The notes under the pieces were generated by a model, which searched no databases, was not told the origin of the DNA, and saw nothing but the letters and a program-made list of their open reading frames with translations. 64,000 bases of DNA from Azoarcus indigens (lineage in GTDB: Bacteria > Pseudomonadota > Gammaproteobacteria > Burkholderiales > Rhodocyclaceae): positions 40,277 through 104,276 of the forward strand of contig NZ_SNVV01000018.1 of assembly GCF_004361735.1 (NCBI RefSeq), in the 5' to 3' direction. Made by a program: the position numbers and the translations under genes. Below, piece after piece: positions 1-8,780 of this stretch. The first letter of the stretch is position 1; each line of letters begins with the position of its first letter.

Positions 1-1206
1 CAGGCCCGCGTCGCCCAGGAAGGCGAGAACCGCATGCGGGCGCTGTACGAGATGTCGCGCAGCCTGTCGGCCGCGCTGCTGCCGGAGCAGGTGGCGGAGA
101 TCGGTGGCCGCTTCCTGGCGGCGGAGTTCGACGCCCGCTCCGCCCTGCTGGTGGCCGACGACAAGGATGCGCTGCAAGCGCCCTTGAGCGCCGGCGAACC
201 GCCGGAACTGGACGCGGCCGTCGCCCAGTGGTGCTACGACCACCAGAGCGCCGCCGGCCCGGGCACCGACACCCTGCCCGCCGGCGCCACCCTCTACCTG
301 CCGCTGCGCGCCTCCATGCGGGTGCGCGGCGTGCTGGCGCTGCAGGCGCCCGACGCCGTCCGGCTGGCGACGCCGGAGCAGCGCCGCCTGCTGGAGACCT
401 GCGGCTCGCTGCTGGCGCTGGCGCTGGAGCGGCTGCACTACATCGAGGTCGCCCAGGGCACCACGCTGCAGATGGAGTCGGAGCGGCTGCGCAACTCCCT
501 GCTCGCCGCCATCTCCCACGATCTGCGCACCCCGTTGGCCTCGCTGGTCGGCCTCGCCGAAGCGCTGCCGCTGGCGCGGCCGCCGGTGGCCGGCCAGGCG
601 CTGGAGATCGCCGACGCCATCCGCGATTCGGCGCTGCGCATGAACGCGCTGGTCTCCAATCTGCTGGACATGGCCCGGCTGGAAGCCGGCGCGGTGCAAC
701 TGAACCGGCAGTGGCAGCCGCTGGAGGAGGTGGTGGGCAGCGCGCTGGCGGCGGCGCGGCCTGCGCTGGCCGGGCGCAGCGTCGGCGTCGCCCTTCCGGA
801 CGCGCTGCCCTTGGTGTATATCGACGCCGTCCTTATCGAACGGGTGCTGGTTAACGTGCTGGAGAACGCGGCCAAATACACACCGGCGGGTACACCGCTG
901 GAGATCGCCGCCGCCGTGGCCGGCGACAGCGTGCTGCTGTGGCTGGACGACCACGGCCCCGGCCTGCCGGCCGGCCGCGAGGAAGCGCTGTTCAACAAGT
1001 TCGAGCGCGGCACCCGGGAGAGCGCCACCAGCGGCGTCGGTCTCGGCCTGGCCATCTGCCGCGCCATCGCCCGCGCCCACGGCGGCGACATCACCGGCGC
1101 CAGCCGCGCGGAAGGCGGCGCCCGCTTCACCCTGCGCCTGCCGCGTGGCGAGCCGCCGGCACTGCGGGCTCCCGTTGAGGCCGACGAGCCGGGGAGCGCC
1201 GCATGA
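1..1206 (+). CDS. kdpD: KdpD-type sensor histidine kinase, C-terminal part (5' end outside window)
   Basis: The reading frame is open from base 1, so the gene begins upstream of the window. What is visible is a GAF-like region (about the first 140 residues) followed by a HisKA dimerisation helix with the H-box motif SHDLRTPLASL and an HATPase domain with N-box (NVLENAAKYTP), G1 (DDHGPGLP) and G2 (GVGLGLAI) motifs. This arrangement is the cytoplasmic end of KdpD, the membrane kinase that senses K+ limitation and turgor and phosphorylates KdpE to switch on the Kdp K+-ATPase. The missing part would hold the KdpD, Usp and four-helix membrane domains. The stop overlaps the start of kdpE, indicating translational coupling. 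The KdpD assignment rests on this pairing and on the kinase core; another GAF kinase is less likely. Confidence 0.9.
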   Translation, partial: QARVAQEGENRMRALYEMSRSLSAALLPEQVAEIGGRFLAAEFDARSALLVADDKDALQAPLSAGEPPELDAAVAQWCYDHQSAAGPGTDTLPAGATLYLPLRASMRVRGVLALQAPDAVRLATPEQRRLLETCGSLLALALERLHYIEVAQGTTLQMESERLRNSLLAAISHDLRTPLASLVGLAEALPLARPPVAGQALEIADAIRDSALRMNALVSNLLDMARLEAGAVQLNRQWQPLEEVVGSALAAARPALAGRSVGVALPDALPLVYIDAVLIERVLVNVLENAAKYTPAGTPLEIAAAVAGDSVLLWLDDHGPGLPAGREEALFNKFERGTRESATSGVGLGLAICRAIARAHGGDITGASRAEGGARFTLRLPRGEPPALRAPVEADEPGSAA

Positions 1207-1895
1207 GCGAGGCCTCCATCCGGGTGCTCATCGTCGAGGACGACGCCGGCATCCTGCGCTTCGTGCGCATGGCGCTGGAGGCGGAGGGCCTGCAGGTGTT
1301 CGAAGCCGCCTCGCTCAAGCGCGGCCTGATCGAGGCCGGCACCCGCCGGCCCGACCTGGTGGTGCTGGACCTGGGCCTGCCGGATGGCGACGGCGTGGAT
1401 TTCATCCGCGACCTGCGGGGCTGGTCGGAGATGCCGGTCATCGTGCTGTCCGCCCGCAGCGCCGAGGTGGAGAAGATCAAGGCCCTGGACAGCGGCGCCG
1501 ACGACTACCTGGTCAAGCCCTTCGGCACCGGCGAACTGCTCGCCCGGGTACGCAGCCTGCTGCGCCGCCGCGCTCGCAACAGCGTGGACGACAGCGCCAT
1601 CCTCAGCTTCGGCGACATCCGCATCGATCTGCCGCGGCGGCTGGTGGAACGCGCCGGCGAGCCGCTGCACCTCACCCCGCTGGAATACCGCCTGCTCACC
1701 CACCTGTGCGCCCATCCGGACCGGGTACTCACCCACCGCCAGCTGCTGAAGGCGGTATGGGGCGCCGCCCATGAGGCGGACACCCAGTACCTGCGGGTGT
1801 TCATGGCCGGGCTGCGCAAGAAGGTTGAGGCCGATCCCTCGCAGCCCCGCCACCTGATCACCGAGACCGGCGTCGGCTACCGCTTCCTGCCGTAA
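1203..1895 (+). CDS. kdpE: KdpE-type response regulator (OmpR/PhoB family)
   Basis: This 230-residue protein has an N-terminal receiver with the acidic pair EDD near residue 11, the phospho-acceptor Asp in VVLDLGLPDGDG near residue 57 and the conserved Lys in LVKPFG near residue 106. A C-terminal winged-helix DNA-binding domain follows (LTPLEYRLLTHLCAHPDRVLTH, ending with ETGVGYRF). KdpE binds upstream of kdpFABC when phosphorylated by KdpD. The ATG overlaps the kdpD stop by four bases (ATGA). Length and motif order are normal for KdpE. The kdpFABC genes are not visible downstream and probably lie upstream of the window. Confidence 0.93.
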   Translation: MSEASIRVLIVEDDAGILRFVRMALEAEGLQVFEAASLKRGLIEAGTRRPDLVVLDLGLPDGDGVDFIRDLRGWSEMPVIVLSARSAEVEKIKALDSGADDYLVKPFGTGELLARVRSLLRRRARNSVDDSAILSFGDIRIDLPRRLVERAGEPLHLTPLEYRLLTHLCAHPDRVLTHRQLLKAVWGAAHEADTQYLRVFMAGLRKKVEADPSQPRHLITETGVGYRFLP

Positions 1896-2044
1896 GCGCC
1901 TGGATGCGGCGCTCCGCGGCGCCGACGCCCCACTTCAGGCAGCCCAGTCGTAACACATTGCCATTCCGCGCCATGACGGCTCCATCCGCTGCTATATCGC
2001 AGCCACGGCCGCCGCCGGCGGCCGCCACCATCAGGAGGGAGGCA

Positions 2045-2743
2045 ATGTTGAAAAAAAGATCCGGCCGGGCATTGGGCGCCGCCGCCATGTTCATGCTGCT
2101 CGCTGGCGCCGCCCAGGCCGCACCGGTGACCTTCTACTTCGGCGGCCGCATCGCCGACCAGGGCATCGGCCGGCACGTGGCCGGCAGCATCACCTACGAC
2201 ACCGCCGCCAGCGAGATCGTCGATTCCCGCGGCCCCGGCGATCTCGGCGACCGCCTGCTCTACCGCAACGCCATCGCCGAATGGACCTTCGACACCGGCC
2301 TGGTCTCCCGCACCGTCACCAACGGCCACATCGCGGTGTGGAACGACTACCTGCGCTGCATCCATCCCACCGCGGACGGCGGCTGCGCGGCCCCACACCA
2401 GGCGGAAGCGGACCGCATCATGTTCAGCTTCGACGTGCTGGGCGAGCAGATCACCCTCATCCTGCTCGGCAACTGGCTGTCCGGCGATCCCGCCAGCGTG
2501 CTGCACAGCTACCTGGACAGCAGCGCCCTGCCGGCCGACATCCCTGCGCTGGATACCGGCCGCGTCGATTTCTTCTGGTACCGGGAAACGCCGGACGGCT
2601 TCGAAGAGATCGCCAGCAACTGGCTGGATGTGGCCGCCACCCCCTTCCCCGATCCCCGCACCCTGCCCGAACCCGGCAGCGCCGGCCTGCTGCTGCTCGG
2701 CGGCGCCCTGCTCGCCGCCAGAAAGCTGCGGCCCCGCAGCTGA
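2045..2743 (+). CDS. Exported PEP-CTERM domain protein of unknown function
   Basis: The chosen ATG follows a strong Shine-Dalgarno (AGGAGGGAGG) and begins a classical signal peptide (Lys/Arg-rich start, then AAAMFMLLAGAAQA). An ORF start further upstream lacks both. The mature part of about 200 residues has no domain I recognise. The C terminus reads LPEPGSAGLLLLGGALLAARKLR, i.e. a Pro-Glu-Pro motif, a hydrophobic helix and a basic tail. This is the PEP-CTERM signal recognised by exosortase (EpsH/XrtA), which processes proteins of the exopolysaccharide/biofilm matrix. No exosortase gene is in the window. Two Cys residues near the middle could form a disulfide. The gene stands alone, with a hairpin directly downstream. 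Confidence 0.85.
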   Translation: MLKKRSGRALGAAAMFMLLAGAAQAAPVTFYFGGRIADQGIGRHVAGSITYDTAASEIVDSRGPGDLGDRLLYRNAIAEWTFDTGLVSRTVTNGHIAVWNDYLRCIHPTADGGCAAPHQAEADRIMFSFDVLGEQITLILLGNWLSGDPASVLHSYLDSSALPADIPALDTGRVDFFWYRETPDGFEEIASNWLDVAATPFPDPRTLPEPGSAGLLLLGGALLAARKLRPRS

Positions 2744-2752
2744 AGGGTGGAA

Positions 2753-2774
2753 GCCTGCCGCCGCCGCGGCAGGC
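2753..2774 (+). terminator. Hairpin after the PEP-CTERM gene
   Basis: A perfect inverted repeat with 9-bp arms (GCCTGCCGC / GCGGCAGGC) and a 4-base loop begins 10 bases after the stop codon. There is no T-run, so it may be a Rho-assisted terminator or an mRNA 3' stabiliser. The rest of the gap up to about 3070 shows no further gene. Confidence 0.45.
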
Positions 2775-3074
2775 TGCACTGACAACTGGCCGCAGACCAC
2801 TAGCCGCCGGCCGAGCGCCTTCCCGCTGCCAACACCCGCCCGGCAGGCGTCCCTGCCACGATAGGTGTCATACCTCTTAAGCGGCAGCGGCCAAGCGCCG
2901 CGTGCAGCCAGATTGCTTTCCCCGGACGGGCGGCCTGCCCCGTTGCAGCGCATCCACCCTGCTTGACCATTTCCCCAGAACGGGTTTCTTGGCCGACGCA
3001 CTATGCATAAAGTCAGATGCCTTCGTTCCTCTCCAGCGCTACGGTTAGGCATCAGCCCCGCAGATGAGAACAGC

Positions 3075-4124
3075 ATGGACAGCCTCACGCTACGTGACGA
3101 GGCCGCCGCCGAATGGCTGGCGCACATCGCCGACATGTTGGGCGCCGAAGCACACGGCATGCTCACCCGCCACCCCGACGGCACCCAGACGCTGATTTCC
3201 CGGGGCCACGAGGAAAGCGCCGCCCTGGCCTACCGCGACCACTACTCCCGGCTGGACCCACTCGCCAGCCTGCTCGCCATCCGCCCGGCCGGCCGCGCCC
3301 TCATCCTGGACACCGACAACCATCCCGCCTACCTGGCGCAGCGGGAGCTGATGGACGGCTACATCCGCCCCAACGGCATCCGCCATGTAGCCGCCGCCCG
3401 TTGGCAGCTGCCGGACGGCTCGCTGCGGCTGCTCGGCTTCCAGCGCTTCGCCGGCGCCGCGCCCTTCAGCGTCGACCAGGGCCGCGAGCTGGACAAGCTC
3501 ATCCACCACTGGCGCATCGGCAACGCCATGCCGCAGCCACTGGGCTTCGACGACAGCGGCGCCGGGGCCCGCCGGCGCAATTGCGACATCGCCGCCCAGT
3601 TGCCGACGCCGCTGGTGGTGGTGGACGCCCACCTGTCGGTGATCTGGGCCAACCTCGCCGCGCTGGAGGAAAACGGCGAGCTGTGGAGCGGACTGCGCAA
3701 GCACGCCAGCCGCAGCCGCGGCGAGGAGATGCTGCTGCGACCGCTGCGCCAGCTGGTACTGGAGAGCCTGCGCGGCCGCTGCGAGGCCGAAGCACTGATC
3801 GAGACCAGCGGTGCCGCCGGCACCTGGGTCGCCATCGCCAGCCCACTGATAGGCAAACCCGGCCTCGCGCTGCTGCGGCTCACCGCGGTGCACGGCCAGC
3901 CACGCGGCCTGCGCGCCCGCCTGCAGCGCCTCTACCACCTTACCGCCGCCGAGGCCGAGCTGGCGGCGATGCTGACCCAGGGCGACAGCCTGGAGCGCAT
4001 CGCCGAGCAACGCCAGGTGGCGCTGGAGACTGTGCGGGCGCAGCTGAAGTCCGTCTTCCGCAAGACCGGCGCCCACCGGCAGGGCGAGCTGGTGAGCTGG
4101 GTGGTGAAACTGGCGAGGGCCTGA
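3075..4124 (+). CDS. LuxR-family transcriptional regulator with large N-terminal sensory region
   Basis: The C-terminal 65 residues form a LuxR/FixJ-type helix-turn-helix (LTAAEAELAAMLTQGDSLERIA, then VALETVRAQLKSVFRKTG). The N-terminal 280 residues have no receiver Asp. They look like a PAS-like ligand-sensing region, a layout common in orphan LuxR regulators of Proteobacteria. An in-frame ATG at 3003 would add 24 residues, but the ATG at 3075 has a GAGAA just upstream and starts where the protein becomes ordered. It is a cytoplasmic DNA-binding protein and its signal and targets are unknown. Its neighbour, an exported PEP-CTERM protein, is a possible target (inference only). Confidence 0.75.
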   Translation: MDSLTLRDEAAAEWLAHIADMLGAEAHGMLTRHPDGTQTLISRGHEESAALAYRDHYSRLDPLASLLAIRPAGRALILDTDNHPAYLAQRELMDGYIRPNGIRHVAAARWQLPDGSLRLLGFQRFAGAAPFSVDQGRELDKLIHHWRIGNAMPQPLGFDDSGAGARRRNCDIAAQLPTPLVVVDAHLSVIWANLAALEENGELWSGLRKHASRSRGEEMLLRPLRQLVLESLRGRCEAEALIETSGAAGTWVAIASPLIGKPGLALLRLTAVHGQPRGLRARLQRLYHLTAAEAELAAMLTQGDSLERIAEQRQVALETVRAQLKSVFRKTGAHRQGELVSWVVKLARA

Positions 4125-4331
4125 GGGCGAGTGGGCACGGGAACGGCGGCCTGGCTGCCGGATCGCCCCCTGGCCAGCTCGGCCAGGCATGACGAAGGCG
4201 CCATGCCAAGCGGAGCCGAAGGGCCTGCCGGCAACAAAGACGACGAACGCCGGTCCCCGGGCAGCACGCCTGGGACGGAAGCACCGGGCGAGGGCTTGAG
4301 CCCGCGGGCGGGCAGGAACGCCAGCGCCGCC

Positions 4332-4600
4332 TCAGTCGCTCAGCACCGCTTCCTGCACCGGCGGCGGCGCCTTCACCACCCGGTTGCAACCGGCATGTTG
4401 GGCTTGGCGCAGCGCATGGTCGACGCGCTTCAGCGGCACGCCGGCTTCGCCGTCCCGGCCGGAGGCCAGCGCCAAGCCGACGCTGATGGTGATGCCACCC
4501 ACCTCGGCGATACCCGGCGGCGCGTCGCCGCAGGCCTGTTTCATCAGCCCGGTGGCGATGCGGACGACATAGATGCCGGTGCTGCGCAGGGTGAGCATGG
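4332..4600 (-). pseudogene. Remnant of a GGDEF (diguanylate cyclase) C-terminus
   Basis: On the minus strand an ORF ends with GGITISVGLALASG followed by a region ending LRQAQHAGCNRVV. These match the last beta strand and final helix of GGDEF domains (family pattern: G-x-T-V/I-S-I/V-G ... ALYxAKxxGRNxV). The rest of the domain, including the GG[DE]EF active site, is absent, and no membrane or sensor domain precedes it. I read it as the decayed tail of a deleted diguanylate cyclase. The bases upstream (4600-4680) are in the same frame but show no recognisable domain. Confidence 0.6.
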
Positions 4601-4679
4601 GGGAGGCCGGCGAACCACAGCGTGAGGCGGCTGCGCAGGCTGGCCTGGGAATCGGGGAAAGGGGGAGTGCGGCGTTCAC

Positions 4680-4852
4680 GGAGGCAACGGTGCCAGCGCT
4701 CCTCCAGGCGACGAAGGTGGCAAGGCGGCGTTCACAGGCCGGCCCCGGTTTGAAGATCGCCCGGCAACCGGGACAACGTCATGACGGCTTCTTGCGCGGC
4801 ACCCGCCATGCGGCGGGCATGAGCTGTCCGTTTTGCCACACGGCGCCGGCGC
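4680..4852. other. Non-coding gap with a small hairpin
   Basis: No supportable gene lies here. A CCCGCC/GGCGGG hairpin with a 4-base loop (4802-4817) sits about 35 bases beyond the stop of the minus-strand hemerythrin gene and may end its transcript. It has no T-run. Confidence 0.35.
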
Positions 4853-5305
4853 TCAGCGCAGGCGGGCGAAGAAACGCCCGAGCAGCGAACTGCTCCGCTT
4901 CTCGCTGCGAAACTGCGCCGCGTAGCGTTTGTCCTCGACCAGGATGTGATTCACCAGCCAGTCGCGCAGGAAATGGATCAGCTCTAGGCTGACCGTGCGC
5001 CCCGCATGCGCCGCTTCCTTCTCCTCCATCAGCTTGCGTACGAACTTGCGGTGGTAGGCCACGTGGCCGTCGAAGTCCGGATAGTCGATGGAGCGCATGA
5101 AGGTCTCTTCCTCGGTGAAATGCAGCACGGTGTAGCGCTCCAGATCCTCCAGGATGTTGGCCAGGCGGCGCCCCTCGGCATGGTCGAGGATGGCCACCCA
5201 CAGGCGGTTCATGATGTCGAACAACATCTTGTGCTGATGGTCGATCTCTTCCAGGCCCAGCGCGTAGCTGTCCTGCCATATCACCAGCGTCGTATTCTTT
5301 CTCAT
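4853..5305 (-). CDS. Bacteriohemerythrin
   Basis: The 150-residue protein contains the metal-binding motifs of the hemerythrin fold in order: DHQHKMLFD, HFTEEETFM (HxxxE), HVAYHRKF (HxxxH) and HILVEDKRY (HxxxxD). Hemerythrins bind O2 at a non-haem di-iron centre. Stand-alone bacterial forms are thought to store or deliver O2 to oxygenases or to buffer O2 in microaerobic cells. The start at 5305 precedes the conserved IWQDSYALG beginning of the domain; the longer ORF start at 5347 has no support. The C-terminal tail (KRSSSLLGRFFARLR) is basic. It is transcribed alone. Confidence 0.92.
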   Translation of the reverse strand: MRKNTTLVIWQDSYALGLEEIDHQHKMLFDIMNRLWVAILDHAEGRRLANILEDLERYTVLHFTEEETFMRSIDYPDFDGHVAYHRKFVRKLMEEKEAAHAGRTVSLELIHFLRDWLVNHILVEDKRYAAQFRSEKRSSSLLGRFFARLR

Positions 5306-5516
5306 TGCAGATTCTTGCCTCGAACCGGCGCCGGCCGTGGACATCACGGCCGGCTGTTGGCGGATTTCCGTTTCCGGGGCGAAGATCTACCGATACGTCA
5401 GCATCTCCCGCGATCTCCGTCCCGCCCGGCATAAAGCAAATAGAATGCCGATTGGGGGCAGGAGAGTAGCCGAGGAGCTGGCACAAGCGTTTGACTTATA
5501 TCCAAAAACCTACGAT

Positions 5517-5536
5517 CTCCCGGGGCGGGCCGGGAG
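5517..5536 (-). terminator. Probable terminator of the dehydrogenase gene
   Basis: A CTCCCGG/CCGGGAG stem with a 6-base loop starts 7 bases past the stop codon of the minus-strand gene at 5544. Read on that strand, a TTTTT tract follows about 9 bases after the stem, giving a weak intrinsic terminator. Confidence 0.5.
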
Positions 5537-5543
5537 GGGGAAC

Positions 5544-6881
5544 TCAACGCGCGGCGGCGCTCACCCGCCACACCACGTTGCCGACATCGTCCGCCACCAA
5601 CAGCCCGCCACGCCCGTCGATGACCACGCCCACCGGCCGGCCCAGCGCCTCGCCCTCGGCGTTGAGGAAACCGGTGAGCACATCCACCGGCATGCCCTGC
5701 GGCTTGCCGTCGGCGAAGGGCACGAAGATCACCTTGTAGCCGCTGTGCGGCTTGCGGTTCCAGGAGCCATGCTGGCCGACGAAGGCACCCTCGGTGAAGG
5801 GCGCCGGCAGCCGCGAGCCAGCGGCGAAGCACAGGCCCAGCGAGGCGGTGTGGGAGCCGAGGGCATAGTCGGGCACGATGGCCGAGGCCACCAGCTCCGG
5901 CCGCTGCGGCTCCACCCGCTCATCCACATGCTGGCCGAAATAGCTGTAGGGCCAGCCGTAGAAGCCGCCGTCCTTCACCGAGGTCATGTAGTCCGGCACC
6001 AGGTCGTTGCCCAGCTCGTCGCGCTCGTTCACCGCGGTCCACAAGGTGCCGGTGCGCGGTTCCCAGTCCATGCCCACCGGGTTGCGCAGGCCGGAGGCGA
6101 ACAGCCGGCTGCGGCCGCTGGCGGCGTCGATCTCCAGGATGGCGGCACGGTTCTCCTCCGCCTCCATGCCGTTCTCGGCGATGTTGCTGTTGGAGCCGAC
6201 CGAGACGTAGAGCTTGCTGCCGTCCTTGCTGGCGACCACGTTCTTGGTCCAGTGATGGTTGATGCCCGCCGGCAGGTCGACCACCTTCTCGCCCGGCGCG
6301 CTGATCTCGGTCTGGCCCTCGCGGTAGGGAAAGCGCATCAGCGCGTCGGCGTTGGCCACGTACAAGGCGTCGCCGACCAGCACCATGCCGAAGGGCGAGG
6401 ACAGGTTCTGCAGGAAGGCGGTCTTGAGCTCGGCCACGCCGTCGCCGTCCGCATCCCGCAGCAGGCTGATGCGGTTGGCGCTCTCGGTGACGGCGCCGCC
6501 GCGCTTCATGAACAGGCCGCGCACCCATTCCATCGGCCCGCCGGAACTCTCCTTGGGCGGGCGGTTGGTCTCCGCCACCAGCACATCGCCGTTGGGCAGC
6601 ACGTACAGCCAGCGCGGGTGGTCCAGGCCGCGGGCGAAGGCCCCCACCTGCAGGCCGGCAGCCGGCACCGGCTGGGTGTCGCCTGCCCAGCCCTTGGCCG
6701 GGGCGACGTTGATGGTGGGCAACAGCGAGCGCTCCGGGGCGGGCAGCTCGGGTGCCGGGCCGTAGCCGATGGGCGCGTCCGGCACCGCCTGGGCCAAGAC
6801 GGTGGTGCTGGCAGTGATGGCGAAAGCCACGGAAGCGGTGCGGATGACGCCTGCGAGATGGCGGGGGAAGGGGCTGGACAT
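5544..6881 (-). CDS. Exported PQQ-type sorbosone/glucose dehydrogenase-like beta-propeller protein
   Basis: The start at 6881 is set by a strong ribosome site (GAGGAG, 8 bases upstream) and by the signal peptide that follows ([15 protein letters not shown]). The 445-residue product has blade motifs of the soluble PQQ glucose/sorbosone dehydrogenase family: [59 protein letters not shown] and a final [18 protein letters not shown]. It also has [10 protein letters not shown]. Such proteins act in the periplasm, oxidising sugars or aldoses with PQQ. Substrate and cofactor use cannot be read from the sequence, and several family members lack a proven activity. The gene appears monocistronic. Confidence 0.82.
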   Translation of the reverse strand: MSSPFPRHLAGVIRTASVAFAITASTTVLAQAVPDAPIGYGPAPELPAPERSLLPTINVAPAKGWAGDTQPVPAAGLQVGAFARGLDHPRWLYVLPNGDVLVAETNRPPKESSGGPMEWVRGLFMKRGGAVTESANRISLLRDADGDGVAELKTAFLQNLSSPFGMVLVGDALYVANADALMRFPYREGQTEISAPGEKVVDLPAGINHHWTKNVVASKDGSKLYVSVGSNSNIAENGMEAEENRAAILEIDAASGRSRLFASGLRNPVGMDWEPRTGTLWTAVNERDELGNDLVPDYMTSVKDGGFYGWPYSYFGQHVDERVEPQRPELVASAIVPDYALGSHTASLGLCFAAGSRLPAPFTEGAFVGQHGSWNRKPHSGYKVIFVPFADGKPQGMPVDVLTGFLNAEGEALGRPVGVVIDGRGGLLVADDVGNVVWRVSAAAR

Positions 6882-7248
6882 GGGCGGGTCTCCTCTGCGG
6901 TGGGGCGGCGTGCCGTCAGCAGGCGGCTTGCTTCGCGCAAGTGCCCGCTGCATCGGGGAAAAGCCACAGGTTAGGTGGGCGCCGCGGCCCACGGTTCAAT
7001 TGCAACCGCATACCACCTCGGAGGCGCGTGGATATACAGGAATGGGTTTTGCTGAGGTCAGCGCCATCGGGCGGGATGGCCGGCACGCTGGTGGCCTGGG
7101 GAGGGATTACGCCGGCCCTTGCGGCCTTACCCTGCCCTTGCGCCGCCTCCCGGCAAAACGAACATAAGCGCTCGGAATCGACCGAAAGTGATATAAATCA
7201 TCACCGTGCAGCCTCTGCCGGCCGCCCTTTCCGAAAGTCTCCCTGGCC
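6882..7248. promoter_or_regulatory. Divergent intergenic region between the dehydrogenase and the cyclase gene
   Basis: This gap of about 370 bases separates two divergent genes and must hold both promoters. The part at 7160-7205 is AT-richer than its surroundings. I could not fix a convincing -35/-10 pair, and I see no small gene. Confidence 0.3.
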
Positions 7249-8727
7249 ATGAGTACCTCCCCCCGCGTTTCTCCCGTCTCCACCCACGATGTGAATTTCC
7301 ACGATCTCTTCCAGCTGGCGCCGATCTCGCTGTGGCTGGAGGATTTCTCGGCGATCAAGGCGCTGTTCGACGACTGGCGCTCCGCCGGCATCGCCGACAT
7401 CGACGCCTACTTCGCCGCCTTCCCGGAACAGGTGGAAGCCTGCTCGGCGGCGATCCGGGTGCTGGACGTGAACCAGCGCACCCTGCAGATGTTCGGCGCC
7501 CGCGACCTCGCCCACCTGGTGGCCAACCTGGGCGCGGTGTTCCGCGACGACATGCATGACCAGCACGCCCGCGACATGGCCGCGCTGTGGAAAGGGCACG
7601 CCGGCTTCAACAGCCAGAGCGTGAACTACGCGCTCGACGGCCGCCGCATCGACGTGCAGGTGAATGCCCGCATCCTCCCCGGCCATGAGCACGACTGGAA
7701 GCGGGTGATGATTTCGCTGGAGGACATCTCCGACAAGGTCTCCGCCCAGCGCGGGCTCAAGTTCTCCGAGCAGTACGCCCGCGGCCTGTTCGAGCATTCG
7801 CCGGTGTCGCTGTGGGTGGAGAACTTCAGCGGCGTACGCCACCTGCTGCAGGGCGTGCGCGACGCCGGCATCACCGACTTCCGCGTCTTCCTGGACGTAC
7901 ACCCGGATTTCGTCAGCCGCTGCATCCAGGAAATCCAGGTAATAGACGTGAACCAGCAGACGCTGACGCTGTTCGGTGCCCGCAGCAAGGAGGAACTGCT
8001 GGCCAACCTGGACAAGGTGTTCCGCGACGACATGCTGGAGCATTTCACCGGCCAGCTGCTGGACCTGTGGAACGGCAAGCTGATGCACCAGCGGGAGACG
8101 GTGAACTACGCCCTGGGCGGCAGCGAGGTGAACGTCTTCCTGCAGTTCTCGGTGCTGCCCGGCCACGAGGACAGCTGGGACCGGGTGCTGATTGCATTGA
8201 CCGACATCACCGCGCGCAAGAAGGCCGAGGCCTACCTGGAATTCCTCGGCCGCCACGATGCCCTCACCAAGCTGTACAACCGCGCCTACTACGACGAGGA
8301 ACTGATGCGGCTGGCACGCAAGGGCCCCTACCCGATCAGCGTCGTCATCGCCGACCTCAACGGCCTCAAGACTTCCAACGACACCATGGGCCACGCCGCC
8401 GGCGACGGCCTGCTGCGGCGTGCCGGCGAGGTGCTGAAGAAAGCGGTGGGCGACGGCGTGTGCGCGGCGCGCATAGGCGGCGACGAATTCGCGGTGCTGC
8501 TGCCCGGGGTGGACGAGCGTGGCGTGCAGGAAGTAGTGAACCGCATCAACGCGGTAACCACGCTGAACAACCAGTTCTACACCGGTGCGCCGCTCAGCTT
8601 CTCACTGGGCGTCGGCACCTGCGGGCAGGACCAGCCCCTGTCCAAGGCCATCCACACCGCCGATGCGCAGATGTACGCCGTCAAGCGCGAGTTCTACGCC
8701 ACCGAGGGCAAGGACAGGCGGCACTGA
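7249..8727 (+). CDS. Diguanylate cyclase with two tandem PAS-like domains
   Basis: The 492-residue protein has two similar sensor units (about residues 18-165 and 180-325) that share the pattern SLWxExFS ... IxVxDVNQxTLxxFGA ... VNYALxG ... LPGHExxWxRVxI. A C-terminal GGDEF domain follows (DALTKLYNRAYYDEEL, then ARIGGDEFAVLLPG). The GGDEF signature is intact, so it should make c-di-GMP from two GTP. No RxxD inhibitory site precedes the signature by the usual spacing. No membrane segment is visible, so it is cytoplasmic. The sensor ligand is unknown. The Shine-Dalgarno is weak. It appears to be transcribed alone. Confidence 0.9.
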   Translation: MSTSPRVSPVSTHDVNFHDLFQLAPISLWLEDFSAIKALFDDWRSAGIADIDAYFAAFPEQVEACSAAIRVLDVNQRTLQMFGARDLAHLVANLGAVFRDDMHDQHARDMAALWKGHAGFNSQSVNYALDGRRIDVQVNARILPGHEHDWKRVMISLEDISDKVSAQRGLKFSEQYARGLFEHSPVSLWVENFSGVRHLLQGVRDAGITDFRVFLDVHPDFVSRCIQEIQVIDVNQQTLTLFGARSKEELLANLDKVFRDDMLEHFTGQLLDLWNGKLMHQRETVNYALGGSEVNVFLQFSVLPGHEDSWDRVLIALTDITARKKAEAYLEFLGRHDALTKLYNRAYYDEELMRLARKGPYPISVVIADLNGLKTSNDTMGHAAGDGLLRRAGEVLKKAVGDGVCAARIGGDEFAVLLPGVDERGVQEVVNRINAVTTLNNQFYTGAPLSFSLGVGTCGQDQPLSKAIHTADAQMYAVKREFYATEGKDRRH

Positions 8728-8780
8728 ACTCCGGGCGGTGCCTGGCGGGAGCGACCTTCGCTCCCCCTGCCCCGCGCGCC

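Noticed and set aside
438..1853. A 471-codon open frame on the minus strand over kdpDE
   Set aside because: It is a shadow of two well-supported plus-strand genes in GC-rich DNA and shows no protein family features.
4125..4331. Possible continuation of the LuxR-type gene or a second small gene
   Set aside because: The sequence is GC-rich and has open frames, but nothing resembles a protein domain.
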